Shown: positions 36,483 to 44,824, counted from the stretch's first letter. The stretch is DNA of 64,000 nucleotides from Aquiluna sp. KACHI24 (GCF_025997915.1 NZ_AP026677.1:1054001-1118000), one strand, 5' to 3'. Notes: generated from the letters alone by a model not told the origin. Program-made: numbers and translations.

Positions 36483-37343
36483 CTAATAAGCATCTAACCA
36501 ATTTCGGCTGAAGATATATCGCCTGATCCCTGATGATGCGATTTCATATGCCTGCCAGATCTCGAGATGATATGCGTCCCCAGACATAACGGCGGATATC
36601 AGGTAATCGAGTGGGGTTTTCATCCCCTGCTTGCTGAACTGACCTTCCTCGTCAATCTCCACCCGAAAAGACTTGAAGAGGTACTGCATTATGGGAACCG
36701 TGTTGGAGTCCAGCGAGTCCGAATGGAGAAGCCGAATAGAGGGCAATAAACCAAGTGTTTTTGACTGCAGGTTTCTCCATTTTGAGTTGAATTCGCCTAT
36801 AAAAGCGACTACCTCAACCTCACTAACATGCCGAGGAAACATCCAAAGTGCGTGGAAATGCGGGGTCCAAACACCGTTGATAAGCGTCTCCTCGGTAACT
36901 CTCATGTAGGCCACGCCTAGAGCTGCTCTAGCTCTCTTAATCCTGCGCGAGTTCAACACCCGAACCCAAAGGCGATTCAGTACTTCATAACGCTGCCGGG
37001 CTTCCAAAGAGACATCGAAACCCGCTTCAAGGGTTTGCCACCAGGGAGTGCAAGAGCCAGCAATGTATTGGTCGAAAGCGTAGGCGAATCGTTTACGCAT
37101 TTTTGCCTCGTGCACACGAGCGCAGACGGGGCAGGCGTTTCGATGCCCGCATCTTCCCGTGAGTCCGGGGGTTTTGGCCAACCACTCCTCTGCCAATTTT
37201 GGCTTGGGTGTTTTTGGCCCGTAAGGGAAACAGTTACCAACGGAGTGGAATTGCGTGATCTCTCGCAGGTGCTCCAACAGCAATCTGACTGCATAGGCTG
37301 CGAGGAGTGACCGGTTTGATTTTCGGAATTCGTAAGTGATCAT
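36483..37343 (-). CDS. Rolling-circle (HUH) replication initiator, RepSA/pIJ101-like
   Basis: A 286-residue Rep of the kind used by actinomycete integrative plasmids to replicate after excision. Visible: a zinc-like CGHRNACPVC (C65, C71, C74), the metal-binding HUH motif PHFHAL with H162 and H164, and a candidate nicking tyrosine Y266 in WQAYEIASSGIRRY. It starts with ATG at 37343. It sits downstream of the integrase on the same strand, matching int-rep modules. It is somewhat short against Streptomyces Reps (often over 400 residues). Confidence 0.8.
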   Translation of the reverse strand: MITYEFRKSNRSLLAAYAVRLLLEHLREITQFHSVGNCFPYGPKTPKPKLAEEWLAKTPGLTGRCGHRNACPVCARVHEAKMRKRFAYAFDQYIAGSCTPWWQTLEAGFDVSLEARQRYEVLNRLWVRVLNSRRIKRARAALGVAYMRVTEETLINGVWTPHFHALWMFPRHVSEVEVVAFIGEFNSKWRNLQSKTLGLLPSIRLLHSDSLDSNTVPIMQYLFKSFRVEIDEEGQFSKQGMKTPLDYLISAVMSGDAYHLEIWQAYEIASSGIRRYIFSRNWLDAY

Positions 37344-37453
37344 TTTTATTTACCTAAGAAAAGAACTGATGTGTGGGGTTGTTGGCTACTGCCTGGAATA
37401 AGACGGCATGCCTGATGGAGCGGTCTGGTTGACTCCCCAGGAACGTTTGGCTT

Positions 37454-37492
37454 AACCCACCCCCCCCGACTTGGATTTCGTTTGGGTGGGTT
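37454..37492 (-). other. Inverted repeat downstream of int
   Basis: Arms AACCCACCC (37454-37462) and GGGTGGGTT (37484-37492) enclose a 21-base loop, immediately after the int stop and 110 bp before rep. There is no T-tract on the transcribed strand, so it is a weak terminator candidate; a replication-origin hairpin is another option. Confidence 0.35.
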
Positions 37493-37496
37493 CGAC

Positions 37497-38636
37497 TCAC
37501 TCAAAGAGGATTGTTGAAACCTTCTTTGCAAATCGGTCTGAGAGCGCTTGAACAACCGAGGCGTAGGTGCGCTTTGTTATCTCCACTCCTGAGTGGCCAA
37601 AGCCTTGGCTAATCTCTTCCAACAAGACTCCAGCTTCCAGGGCAAGATGAGCAACTGTGTGGCGAAGATCATGAATTCGTATCCTTCGAAGGCCAGCTTC
37701 TTTGAGCTTTCTGTTGAATGCCCGTGTTAGATAACTTGGTGACATAGGAGCTCCGTTTGCTCCGAGGATTATGTGTTCATTCGTAGCCAAACCTCTTAGT
37801 TGGAAACGATGATTTCTAAGTTGAAGTAGCGAGGCAGCGAGTTCGTCGCTCATCGGTAGCGTTCTAACAGATGCTTGGGTTTTTGGCGCTCCCTCTGTCA
37901 ACTTGATTTCAACATCACCATTGAGCCCAAGCTGACGCCTCTCCCCTCTTGATCTCTGAATCTTCAAAGTTTGATTGGCGAAATTCACATCGCTCCAGCG
38001 CAAAGCAAGAATTTCACCTTTCCTCATGCCCGTGCTCAGGGCAATCAGCAGAAATGCCTCTAGGTCTGAGTCCCTGAAGGCAGCGAGCGCCGCACTTGCC
38101 TCCTCGAGCGTCCAAGGTGATTGAACTTGCGAGGGCTTGCCACCACTCTCCGAGTACCTGGGGACCTTTGCCACAGGGTTTGAATCCAGAATACCCTGAC
38201 GCACAGCGAAGGCGAATAAGGCATGCAGTTTTGCGCGAACTGTGTTTATGGAACTGGTCCGGAGATTCGATTGCGCCAACGAAGACATCAAGTCTTCTAT
38301 TGCAGCCGAGTCAACTTTCTCAATGCTTCGGTTCCCCATTACCGGGACAACGTAAAGCCGCAATAGATGGACACTATTTGCCAGAGACGTCGAACGAACG
38401 CGCATTTTTTGGAATTCGACATACCTTGCAATTAGGCCTTGAACATCTATTGCTGCATTCCTCCTTGACTTCAGGTTGGGTGACCGCGCCAGATCAATCG
38501 CCCTCCTCTCTGCCTCAGACTTGGTCTTGGCACGACGTTGAATAGCCCTTCTCTTGCCGCTACTGTCTCGGAACGAGACCTGGAAGATCCAACGCTTGTG
38601 TTTTTCTGAGTACCAAACAGAAGTACCGTCTCTCAT
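37497..38636 (-). CDS. int: Tyrosine-type site-specific integrase
   Basis: A 379-residue phage-type integrase that recombines attP with the tRNA-Thr attB. The start is ATG 38636, where GGAGG lies 6 nt upstream and ATGA overlaps the stop of the HTH gene; the frame is open 15 bases further. An N-terminal arm-binding region and a SAM-like core-binding domain (about 65-150) precede the catalytic domain with R205, H322-x-x-R325, H348 and nucleophile Y358. All catalytic residues are present, so it appears intact. Confidence 0.93.
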   Translation of the reverse strand: MRDGTSVWYSEKHKRWIFQVSFRDSSGKRRAIQRRAKTKSEAERRAIDLARSPNLKSRRNAAIDVQGLIARYVEFQKMRVRSTSLANSVHLLRLYVVPVMGNRSIEKVDSAAIEDLMSSLAQSNLRTSSINTVRAKLHALFAFAVRQGILDSNPVAKVPRYSESGGKPSQVQSPWTLEEASAALAAFRDSDLEAFLLIALSTGMRKGEILALRWSDVNFANQTLKIQRSRGERRQLGLNGDVEIKLTEGAPKTQASVRTLPMSDELAASLLQLRNHRFQLRGLATNEHIILGANGAPMSPSYLTRAFNRKLKEAGLRRIRIHDLRHTVAHLALEAGVLLEEISQGFGHSGVEITKRTYASVVQALSDRFAKKVSTILFE

Positions 38637-39037
38637 CGGTAACCTCCACACAGGCTGTCCACATAGGCCTCGATGGATTTAATTGGGATTCTTGCAGAGC
38701 CACGGACGTGGACTACTTGAATTGCTCCTTGCTCAACGAGCCTGTATACGGTGCTTTTTGAGACATGCAGGTAGTCGCGTGCTGCCTCTGGAATAGAAAT
38801 AAGCATCTCTGCCCTTTCGATAAAAAGGTTTACTGGGATGGCAGATTTGGCATTAGGCAGAATTGCCCGAGTGAATTCTCGGGATAAAAGAAAATCGGTT
38901 TCGACTTCTCTCTCGATCAAGTCGACTGAACTTGCGAGGTGAAGATATCTTCGCCCGAGTGAACCGGTAAGAGACCCGAAACGCCGAAGCATTTTTAAAG
39001 TTTTTTTGGATGAAGTGCTGAGTTTTTGACTTAACAC
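38633..39037 (-). CDS. xis: Excisionase-like helix-turn-helix protein
   Basis: The C-terminal about 55 residues form a MerR/HTH_17-type DNA-binding domain (SIPEAARDYLHVSKSTVYRL ... SIEAYVDSL), as in excisionases and recombination directionality factors. The full open frame is 134 residues from GTG 39037, but its first codons overlap the arm-site-like repeat 39013-39034 and lack a ribosome site. ATG 38806, with AAAGGG upstream, would give a 57-residue protein of classical Xis size. Coupled to int by an ATGA overlap. The start is unresolved; the HTH domain is clear. Confidence 0.65.
   Translation of the reverse strand: MLSQKLSTSSKKTLKMLRRFGSLTGSLGRRYLHLASSVDLIEREVETDFLLSREFTRAILPNAKSAIPVNLFIERAEMLISIPEAARDYLHVSKSTVYRLVEQGAIQVVHVRGSARIPIKSIEAYVDSLCGGYR
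39013..39034 (+). repeat. Putative integrase arm-site repeat, right end of island
   Basis: Begins AAGTGCTGAGTTT, then TTGACTTAA. Same orientation as the left copy at 27005-27025. It lies about 70 bp from the 3' end of the right tRNA. Confidence 0.5.
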
Positions 39038-39103
39038 GATTTGAACCCCTCCTTCAAATGGAGGGCCCGGGCCCGGAGGCCAGTAAATTCGTGGGACTCA
39101 GAG

Positions 39104-39176
39104 AGCCACCTAGGAGAATTGAACTCCTGACCTGCTCTTTACGAGGGAGCTGCTCTACCGACTGAGCTAAGGTGGC
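39104..39176 (-). tRNA. tRNA-Thr (CGT), right copy, functional att site
   Basis: A complete cloverleaf with anticodon CGT, a perfect 7-bp acceptor (GCCACCT with AGGTGGC) and T-stem AGGAG/CTCCT; CCA is not encoded. Its 5' flank is chromosome and its 3' end faces the integrase module, so the 3' half would be element-supplied. It shares 41 identical bases with the left copy and AGGTGGCTCT at the 3' end. This copy should be the working tRNA. Confidence 0.92.
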
Positions 39177-39198
39177 GCGCGAAAAGACTACCAAAAGC

Positions 39199-39230
39199 AA
39201 AAGGGGCACCATTGCCGTGGTGCCCCTTTT
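39199..39230. terminator. Intrinsic terminator (both strands possible)
   Basis: A perfect 13-bp stem, 39199-39211 with 39218-39230, loop TTGCCG, A-rich left and T-rich right flanks. It probably ends the GNAT transcript on the minus strand, about 140 bp after that gene and just ahead of the tRNA. Confidence 0.8.
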
Positions 39231-39369
39231 ATAGGAGGCCCTGAACCTGTCAGGGTTTTCACCCGCAGCAAAAACACTCGGAATTTACTGCGGGGAAGCT
39301 CGAAATCACTGAGTTAAATCTCGTGCCGTAGCGGTTTATTCCAAGCTGAAACTAACTGGCGAATTGGAT
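39231..39369. other. Structured non-coding gap after the GNAT gene
   Basis: Two further inverted repeats are visible: CCCTGA/TCAGGG (39239-39255, followed by TTTT on the plus strand) and CCCGCAG/CTGCGGG (39262-39294, 19-base loop). No ORF. It may be a long 3' UTR; a small RNA is possible but unsupported. Confidence 0.3.
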
Positions 39370-39891
39370 TTAGTTACAAGACAACTTCATCTGCAGAAAC
39401 ACCTGACCATCTTCTGTAATTTCTCCTGTTTTTAGGAATCCGCATTTGGTGTAGCTGCGAATGGCTCTTTCGTTGTGCTTGAGAACCTCAAGTGTCAGGG
39501 AGCTCAGGGAAAGAGATTCAAACGCGAACTTGATCACCATTTCAAGCGCCTGGGTACCAAGTCCTCGTGAGGTTTTTCCCGTTATGAGGGCAATCCTCAT
39601 GTTCATCGATTGCTGGTCAGCATCGAACTCGTTGAGCACGATTTCGCCCACGAATTCCTGAGTCGCGTTCTCTATGATTGCCCAGTCCAGGCGTTCGGTT
39701 GCTCCGGGTCTAGTTTGAAGCCAGTGAGTTAGCTGCTCGATCGTGAATGATCCACTACTGGCTGTCCATGCACTAGTTTCCTCATCGCCAATTAGCGCGA
39801 CATACTCCTCAAGTCTGGAAATCTCCAGCTGCACGAGAGTGACCTTGCTACCAGACAACGTGGGGGCCACAGTGGGAAAATCAACCGGCAT
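39370..39891 (-). CDS. GNAT-family N-acetyltransferase (RimJ/RimL-like)
   Basis: Transfers acetyl from acetyl-CoA to an unknown amine. 173 residues. The acetyl-CoA loop is in ALITGKTSRGLGTQALEM (Q/RxxGxG/A type), and EVLKHNERAIRSYTKCGF is the typical C-terminal GNAT motif. It is the first intact chromosomal gene right of the island. The substrate cannot be predicted. Confidence 0.85.
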   Translation of the reverse strand: MPVDFPTVAPTLSGSKVTLVQLEISRLEEYVALIGDEETSAWTASSGSFTIEQLTHWLQTRPGATERLDWAIIENATQEFVGEIVLNEFDADQQSMNMRIALITGKTSRGLGTQALEMVIKFAFESLSLSSLTLEVLKHNERAIRSYTKCGFLKTGEITEDGQVFLQMKLSCN

Positions 39892-39923
39892 AGAAAGAGG
39901 CTAGCGGTTGGCGACTGAGGTTT

Positions 39924-40838
39924 CTAATGCAACCCAGGCTGCCAGACCCCGGCCCGGATCAACCTCGCTCTGGCGGCATCTTCGATTGGTGACTCTGGGC
40001 CAATCGCAAACCTCATGAATCTAAGAAGCGAGGTTGTGACTGGGCGAGTAAACCAAAGCGGCAAGCCCTTGAGGCCAATCATCGCTCGATACTCCACGGG
40101 AAGTGTCGCGAGAGCTGATTGAAAAAGCAGGGCATAGACCGGCTTAGCCAGTGGCGGCAGTGGAGCCCTCTTAATCCAACTGATTACAGAACGAGTCTTT
40201 TGATTGACCACGAGCTCAGATTTGAAAGCGTCCAGAGTTTGAAATAACTCCGTTTCGGATTTAGGTGCCTGTTTTAGACCGAGTGGTTCTACGGAGCGGG
40301 CCCAGAGCCTCACATAGGCATCTGCTCCCCCGGGGATTTCACGCTTTGAGTAATTTTGGTGGGCTCTTAGAAAGCTCTCCATAAAGGCGATGTGAACCCA
40401 TAGCAAAAGGTGCGGGTCCGCTGCTCGATAGCTGGAGCGTTCGCCGTCTGCGGTTTCATACTCACCGCTGACTCTGTCATGCATTCGGTTCACGCGGCCA
40501 GCTTCGTTCTGGATGGCGGTGTGAGAACCAAAGGTCGTAACGGTGAGCCAGCGGATAGTGCCTGACAGCCTGCCGAGTGGATCCTGCTCATACCGCGAGT
40601 GCTGAGCAACACCGGCAAGTGAACCTGGGTGCAAGGCCTGCATCAGTAGCGCCCTGATGCCGCCAACTAATGTTGCGAAATCTGCGTGCACGATCCAAGG
40701 AGCATCTTCGGGTAGAAATAGACCCGGCTCATCGCCTTCGGCAACAATAGGCAACCAGGGTGGGATGCCCTGTGGGTCACCAGAGAGAAGTTTGCGAAAC
40801 CTTTTTGAAAGGTTTTCTTGTAACCGATTGTTGGGCAA
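39924..40838 (-). CDS. Oxygenase MpaB/DUF2236 family protein
   Basis: A 304-residue cytoplasmic protein of the DUF2236 family (latex-clearing/MpaB-like, heme-type in characterised members). Visible family features: WIVHADFATLVGGIRALLMQALHPGSLAGV near the N-terminus, HTAIQNEAGRVNRMHDRV, and the His-containing PHLLLWVHIAFMESFLRAH. Start at 40838. Divergent from the small membrane protein with 39 bp between starts. Substrate unknown. Confidence 0.82.
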   Translation of the reverse strand: MPNNRLQENLSKRFRKLLSGDPQGIPPWLPIVAEGDEPGLFLPEDAPWIVHADFATLVGGIRALLMQALHPGSLAGVAQHSRYEQDPLGRLSGTIRWLTVTTFGSHTAIQNEAGRVNRMHDRVSGEYETADGERSSYRAADPHLLLWVHIAFMESFLRAHQNYSKREIPGGADAYVRLWARSVEPLGLKQAPKSETELFQTLDAFKSELVVNQKTRSVISWIKRAPLPPLAKPVYALLFQSALATLPVEYRAMIGLKGLPLWFTRPVTTSLLRFMRFAIGPESPIEDAARARLIRAGVWQPGLH

Positions 40839-40877
40839 TTAGAACCTAATCTTTATGAAACTACCTACTGGAGAACC

Positions 40878-41246
40878 ATGACCGAGCAAGAACTAATCCA
40901 AGAGTTTCAGAAAAACCGACTACACATCATCCTCGCTCAACTAGCGCCTACGGCCCTGCTGGCATTTGCAGCCATCGCAACCCCGGGGATTGCTAGCTCG
41001 GATGAATACGTGAAGCACGCATTCGCATTGATCTTGTTAGCGTCGGGAATCTTGGGCGCACTTGCTGAATACTCGGCAGCCGCGCAGGCTCAGGCAGCAA
41101 TTGACGATTTGAAGGCGCTTCCAGGAGCGTCCAAGCTTCGCTCTCGCGTAATCGCATTCCGCCCCTGGCTTGAGATTGTGAAGTTTGTAACTCCGACGAT
41201 CTTTGTTGCCATTTTTGGCTTTATCCTGGCTGGTCTTTACCTCTAG
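40878..41246 (+). CDS. Small three-helix membrane protein, unknown
   Basis: A 122-residue protein with a polar N-terminus (MTEQELIQEFQKN) and three hydrophobic helices (about 17-35, 46-66 and 98-120) separated by a basic loop. The ATG has GGAGAA upstream. No family recognised. Ends just before a strong terminator. Confidence 0.7.
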   Translation: MTEQELIQEFQKNRLHIILAQLAPTALLAFAAIATPGIASSDEYVKHAFALILLASGILGALAEYSAAAQAQAAIDDLKALPGASKLRSRVIAFRPWLEIVKFVTPTIFVAIFGFILAGLYL

Positions 41247-41253
41247 AGACGAC

Positions 41254-41283
41254 AAAACCCCGAGGCATTCGCCTCGGGGTTTT
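41254..41283. terminator. Bidirectional intrinsic terminator
   Basis: A perfect 13-bp stem, 41254-41266 with 41271-41283, loop ATTC, with A- and T-runs at the ends. It separates the small membrane-protein gene from the convergent actP-like gene. Confidence 0.9.
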
Positions 41284-41295
41284 GCTTTAGCTTGA

Positions 41296-42945
41296 CTAGT
41301 GCTGGACTGCCTTAGCGATACCCGCACCGGTTAGGGAGCGAACCTCGAGCTCGGCATACTTCGCATAGTTACGCTCGTTGGAAGTCTTAGTTCCAAGCCA
41401 GCCCATGAAGAAGCCGAATGGAATTGAGATGATTCCGGGGTTTGCAAGTGGGAACCAGTTGAATGCAATTCCACTGTCGAATGGAATCAAGCTGGTTGCC
41501 GCACCTGACACCACTGGGCTGAAGACCAACAGACCAACGGCTGAGAACAGACCACCGTAGATGGCCCAAACCGCTCCGCGGGTGTTGAACTCTTTCCAGA
41601 ACAGTGACAAGAGCACTGCAGGTAGGTTTCCACTGGCTGCGATTGCAAAGGCAAGCGCAACCAAGAACGCTACGTTCAGACCCTGGGCGGCAATTGCCAA
41701 AACAATCGACAGACCGCCAATTACAAACGCTGCAATACGAGCAACCTTGACTTCTTCTTCAGCAGTTGCGTTGCCCTTCTTGATCACGTTGGCGTATAGG
41801 TCGTGAGCCAGCGATGACGAGGAAGCCAGGGTTAGACCCGCCACCACAGCCAAGATTGTTGCGAATGCAATCGCACCAACCACGGCTAGCATCACTGCAC
41901 CACCAACGGTTCCAGCACCACCACCGAGATACTCGGCGAGCATTGGGGCTGCCACGTTTCCTGCCTTGTCCTTGGCGGTAATGGCCTCAGCACCAACCAA
42001 AGCCGCAGCACCAAAGCCGAGGGCGATGGTCATTAGGTAGAAGGTTCCGATGTGACCAATGGCCCAGTTCACACTCTTACGAGCGTCCTTGGAGGTTGGC
42101 ACGGTGTAGAAACGAATCAGGATGTGAGGAAGACCCGCTGTGCCCAGAATCAGAGCCAGAGCTAGCGAAATAAGATCCAACTTTGAGAACAGGGTCTTCA
42201 AAGCATCTAAGTTTCCAGCCTCATCAAAGACATCCTTACCAAATCTCTGACCTGGTTCTAGGAAGCTGGGATTACCCGAGGCGGCTTGCGCAGCACCGAG
42301 TAGCTCAGAGATGTTGAACTGGAAGTGGACCAAAACCATGATTGTCATCACGGCTGCACCGGTCATCAGCAAGAAGGCCTTGATGATCTGCACATATGTG
42401 GTTCCACGCATACCACCAACGGTCACGTAGATGATCATCAGGACACCAACGCCCACGATTACCCAGTTCTTTGCAGCACCATCGGTGAAGCCGAGAAGCA
42501 GGGAAACCAGTGCACCAGCACCAACCATCTGAGCAAGCAGGTAGAAGACCGAAACCACAACCGTAGAGGTTGCGGCAGCGGTTCTTACCGGACGCTGCTG
42601 CATGCGGAAAGCCAGAACATCACCCATTGTGAATCGACCGGAATTGCGCAGTGGTTCAGCAACGAGCAGCAATGCCACGAGCCAAGCGACCAAGAATCCA
42701 ATCGAGTACAAGAAACCGTCGTACCCAAACAGTGCGATGGTTCCAGCGATACCTAGGAAGGAGGCTGCCGACATGTAGTCACCGGCAATGGCGAGACCGT
42801 TCTGGAAACCAGAGAAGTTGCCACCACCGTTGTAGAAGTCGGTTGCCTTGGTGTTCTGACGCGACGCGCGGAACACCACGTAAAGAGTTACCAAAACAAA
42901 GAGTAGGAACAGTGCACTTGAGACTGTTGTGTGGTCTAGATTCAC
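41296..42945 (-). CDS. actP: Cation/acetate symporter (ActP-like, SSS family)
   Basis: A 549-residue sodium:solute symporter with about 13 membrane helices. FYNGGGNFSGFQNGLAIAGD, the long GDVLAFRMQQRPVR loop and the IRFYTVPTSKDARKSV segment match the acetate permease subgroup. Its start overlaps the DUF485 gene by 4 bp, the usual yjcH-actP pairing. Together with acs at 51.8 kb it would let the cell take up and activate acetate or other short monocarboxylates; the exact substrate is inferred. Confidence 0.9.
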   Translation of the reverse strand: MNLDHTTVSSALFLLFVLVTLYVVFRASRQNTKATDFYNGGGNFSGFQNGLAIAGDYMSAASFLGIAGTIALFGYDGFLYSIGFLVAWLVALLLVAEPLRNSGRFTMGDVLAFRMQQRPVRTAAATSTVVVSVFYLLAQMVGAGALVSLLLGFTDGAAKNWVIVGVGVLMIIYVTVGGMRGTTYVQIIKAFLLMTGAAVMTIMVLVHFQFNISELLGAAQAASGNPSFLEPGQRFGKDVFDEAGNLDALKTLFSKLDLISLALALILGTAGLPHILIRFYTVPTSKDARKSVNWAIGHIGTFYLMTIALGFGAAALVGAEAITAKDKAGNVAAPMLAEYLGGGAGTVGGAVMLAVVGAIAFATILAVVAGLTLASSSSLAHDLYANVIKKGNATAEEEVKVARIAAFVIGGLSIVLAIAAQGLNVAFLVALAFAIAASGNLPAVLLSLFWKEFNTRGAVWAIYGGLFSAVGLLVFSPVVSGAATSLIPFDSGIAFNWFPLANPGIISIPFGFFMGWLGTKTSNERNYAKYAELEVRSLTGAGIAKAVQH

Positions 42946-43268
42946 TGAGCCAACTCCTTCTCCACCTGATCACGCAGCTTGTCGCTAGCGCCATCTAGGA
43001 CATGCGAGGAGTGACGTTCGTAGAGCCACATAATCACGAACGTAGACACAAACTGCAAGGTGCCCAGGATGAAGGCGATGTTGATGTTTCCGATAACTGG
43101 GGTAACTACAAAGTCACGAGCAAAGGCCGTGAGCAAAATGTAGATGAAATACCAGGAGAGAAAAGCCGCGGTCAGAGGAAATGCAAACCCCCTGAAGCTC
43201 TTTCTCAGCTGGGCGAATTCGGGACTGGACTGAGTAGTCTCCCAAACTCGTTGCTGCTGATCCGACAT
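42942..43268 (-). CDS. DUF485 membrane protein (YjcH-like)
   Basis: A 108-residue inner-membrane protein with two helices and the family opening QSSPEFAQLRKSFRGFAFP. DUF485 proteins are nearly always encoded beside ActP-type symporters, as here, and are thought to be accessory. A 9-bp hairpin (43285-43307, one G-U on the transcript) sits immediately upstream of its ribosome site. Confidence 0.88.
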   Translation of the reverse strand: MSDQQQRVWETTQSSPEFAQLRKSFRGFAFPLTAAFLSWYFIYILLTAFARDFVVTPVIGNINIAFILGTLQFVSTFVIMWLYERHSSHVLDGASDKLRDQVEKELAQ

Positions 43269-43351
43269 TGAACTCCTTTGTTCATTCGGCCGGTCCTACC
43301 GACCGAAGCATTGCTGCCTATCAGACTCTAGCGAAAAAAGTTGTTTGTAAC

Positions 43352-44824
43352 TCAACCAGCGCAGGTTTTATTCCCGGTACCGATATCTTCACCCCGGAAA
43401 TAGGCCTCGACAATTGCATCAACACAGACGTTTGAACCGTATGCGGTGTGGCCTTCACCCTCATAGGTCAGTAGCACCGCCCCATCTAGAAGTTCTGAAA
43501 GGGCAACCGCCTGCTGATAAGGAGTTGCCGGATCTCCCGTGGTACCCACCACTAACGGACCCTTGGCCAAATCAACCTGGTAGTCCAAAGTGACCATGGA
43601 CTTACCTTCTGGCCACGCTTCACAGGCCAAGTTTGGGTAGGCGAAATACTTACCGAAGACCGAGCTGGCTTCCAAAAACTCGTCATTCAGCCCCTGAGCT
43701 TCCTCGGCAGTAATTCTTGAATCTGCGCACGAGATAGCGAGATTCGCCTCGTTCAGGTTCGAAAGGTAGCCCTCGGCTACATCTCGGTCGTTGTAGTAAT
43801 CCGCAAGCAGCAGCATGGTGGTGCCATCACCTGTGAGCGCTTCTTTGAAAGCCTGGGATAGATAGATCCAAGACTCTTGGGAGTAAAGCGCTGCGAATAT
43901 GCCAGCGAGCGCCGACTGCAGAGTCAGCTCGCGATCAACCTGGGTCTCAAGCGGCGTGGTTTCGATCTTTTTTAGGAAATCCGCCACCACAGTTAGGGCA
44001 CTATCCACACTGCCCTGGAAAGGACACTCGGTGTCGCCAATACAGTCCGCAAGGTAGGCCCGGAAAGCTGAGTCAAAACCGACGACCTGGTTCAAGAGCA
44101 TCTCAGATTCACTCAGCTGTGGGTCCATCGCTCCATCTAGCACCAGGTTTCCAACCTTGTCTGGAAAAAGGGCTGCGTAGGTGGTTCCCAGCAGGGTTCC
44201 ATAGCTAAACCCCAAATAGTCAAGCTTTTCGGCACCCATAAGAACTCTCATCAGCTCGAGATCGCGTGCAGCCTGTTGAGTGTTGAAAAAACCGACATCA
44301 AAACCTGTTTCCTGACAGCTCAGGGCAAAGTCCGAAAGTACCTTCTTCGAGTATTCGATGTCTGCATCGCTACCAAACTCGTATGGCGACTGGCCATAGT
44401 AAACCTCGTCCTTGAGATCTACTGAGCTGCAGTTCACCGCGGTGGACTCCCCGACTCCACGTGGGTCAAAAGCCACCAGCTGAAAATCTTTACGCAGTTC
44501 TGCTGAGCCGATGGAGTCATAACCCTCGCGCATCCACTTCACAGCTGATACTCCGGGGCCGCCCGGGTTAACAAAGATTGCCGGCTTGTCCTTGGAGTTT
44601 GAGTCTCGCATGAGGGCAAGGGTTATGAAGTCCTTCTCGGGATTCAGCCAATCCAGCGGGGCGGCAATCTCCGCACACTCAAAGCTTCCCTCACAGGGAG
44701 TCCAAGAAATCTCTTGGCTCATGACCTCTTCGATCGAGTCGATTTCGGCCAAACCAGCATCCGCCGTGGGTGAGCAACCGGCAAGCAAAAACAGGGAAGC
44801 GAAGGCCAGACCTCTAATTCGCAC
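43352..44824 (-). CDS. Exported alpha/beta-hydrolase lipoprotein, tripeptidyl aminopeptidase-like
   Basis: A 490-residue secreted hydrolase. A signal peptide with lipobox LLAGC is followed by the alpha/beta fold: oxyanion region FVNPGGPGVSA, nucleophile Ser in GFSYGT, acid Asp in TTGDPATPYQ and His in GEGHTAYG. The C-terminal TAP-like domain (VCVDAIVEAYFRGE) matches the Streptomyces SlpD/TAP family. It probably trims peptides outside the cell for amino-acid supply. The start GTG 44824 has AGGAG 5 nt upstream and lies inside the 3' end of holB (11-bp overlap). Confidence 0.88.
   Translation of the reverse strand: MRIRGLAFASLFLLAGCSPTADAGLAEIDSIEEVMSQEISWTPCEGSFECAEIAAPLDWLNPEKDFITLALMRDSNSKDKPAIFVNPGGPGVSAVKWMREGYDSIGSAELRKDFQLVAFDPRGVGESTAVNCSSVDLKDEVYYGQSPYEFGSDADIEYSKKVLSDFALSCQETGFDVGFFNTQQAARDLELMRVLMGAEKLDYLGFSYGTLLGTTYAALFPDKVGNLVLDGAMDPQLSESEMLLNQVVGFDSAFRAYLADCIGDTECPFQGSVDSALTVVADFLKKIETTPLETQVDRELTLQSALAGIFAALYSQESWIYLSQAFKEALTGDGTTMLLLADYYNDRDVAEGYLSNLNEANLAISCADSRITAEEAQGLNDEFLEASSVFGKYFAYPNLACEAWPEGKSMVTLDYQVDLAKGPLVVGTTGDPATPYQQAVALSELLDGAVLLTYEGEGHTAYGSNVCVDAIVEAYFRGEDIGTGNKTCAG

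Larger units (their letters stand above)
26803..39176. mobile_element. Integrated island with HUH Rep, integrase and defence cargo at tRNA-Thr
   Basis: About 12.4 kb between two tRNA-Thr(CGT) genes that share a 41-nt identical core. The right end, next to the 3' end of tRNA 39104-39176, carries an excisionase-like HTH gene, a tyrosine integrase and a rolling-circle Rep, the module order of actinomycete integrative elements. The cargo is a four-gene restriction-like operon and three unrecognised ORFs. Repeats near both ends (27005-27025 and 39013-39034) look like integrase arm sites. No relaxase, FtsK/TraB translocase or plasmid-spread gene is visible, so transfer would need help in trans or may be lost. 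Confidence 0.85.

Noticed and set aside
39037-39060. T-loop-like GGTTCAAATC on the minus strand near the right tRNA, as a third tRNA fragment.
   Set aside because: No acceptor or anticodon arm can be drawn around it; probably coincidence in the att region.
39239-39294. Small RNA between the tRNA-Thr terminator and the GNAT gene.
   Set aside because: Hairpins are short and match no RNA family I know; no clear promoter. Kept only as a structured gap.
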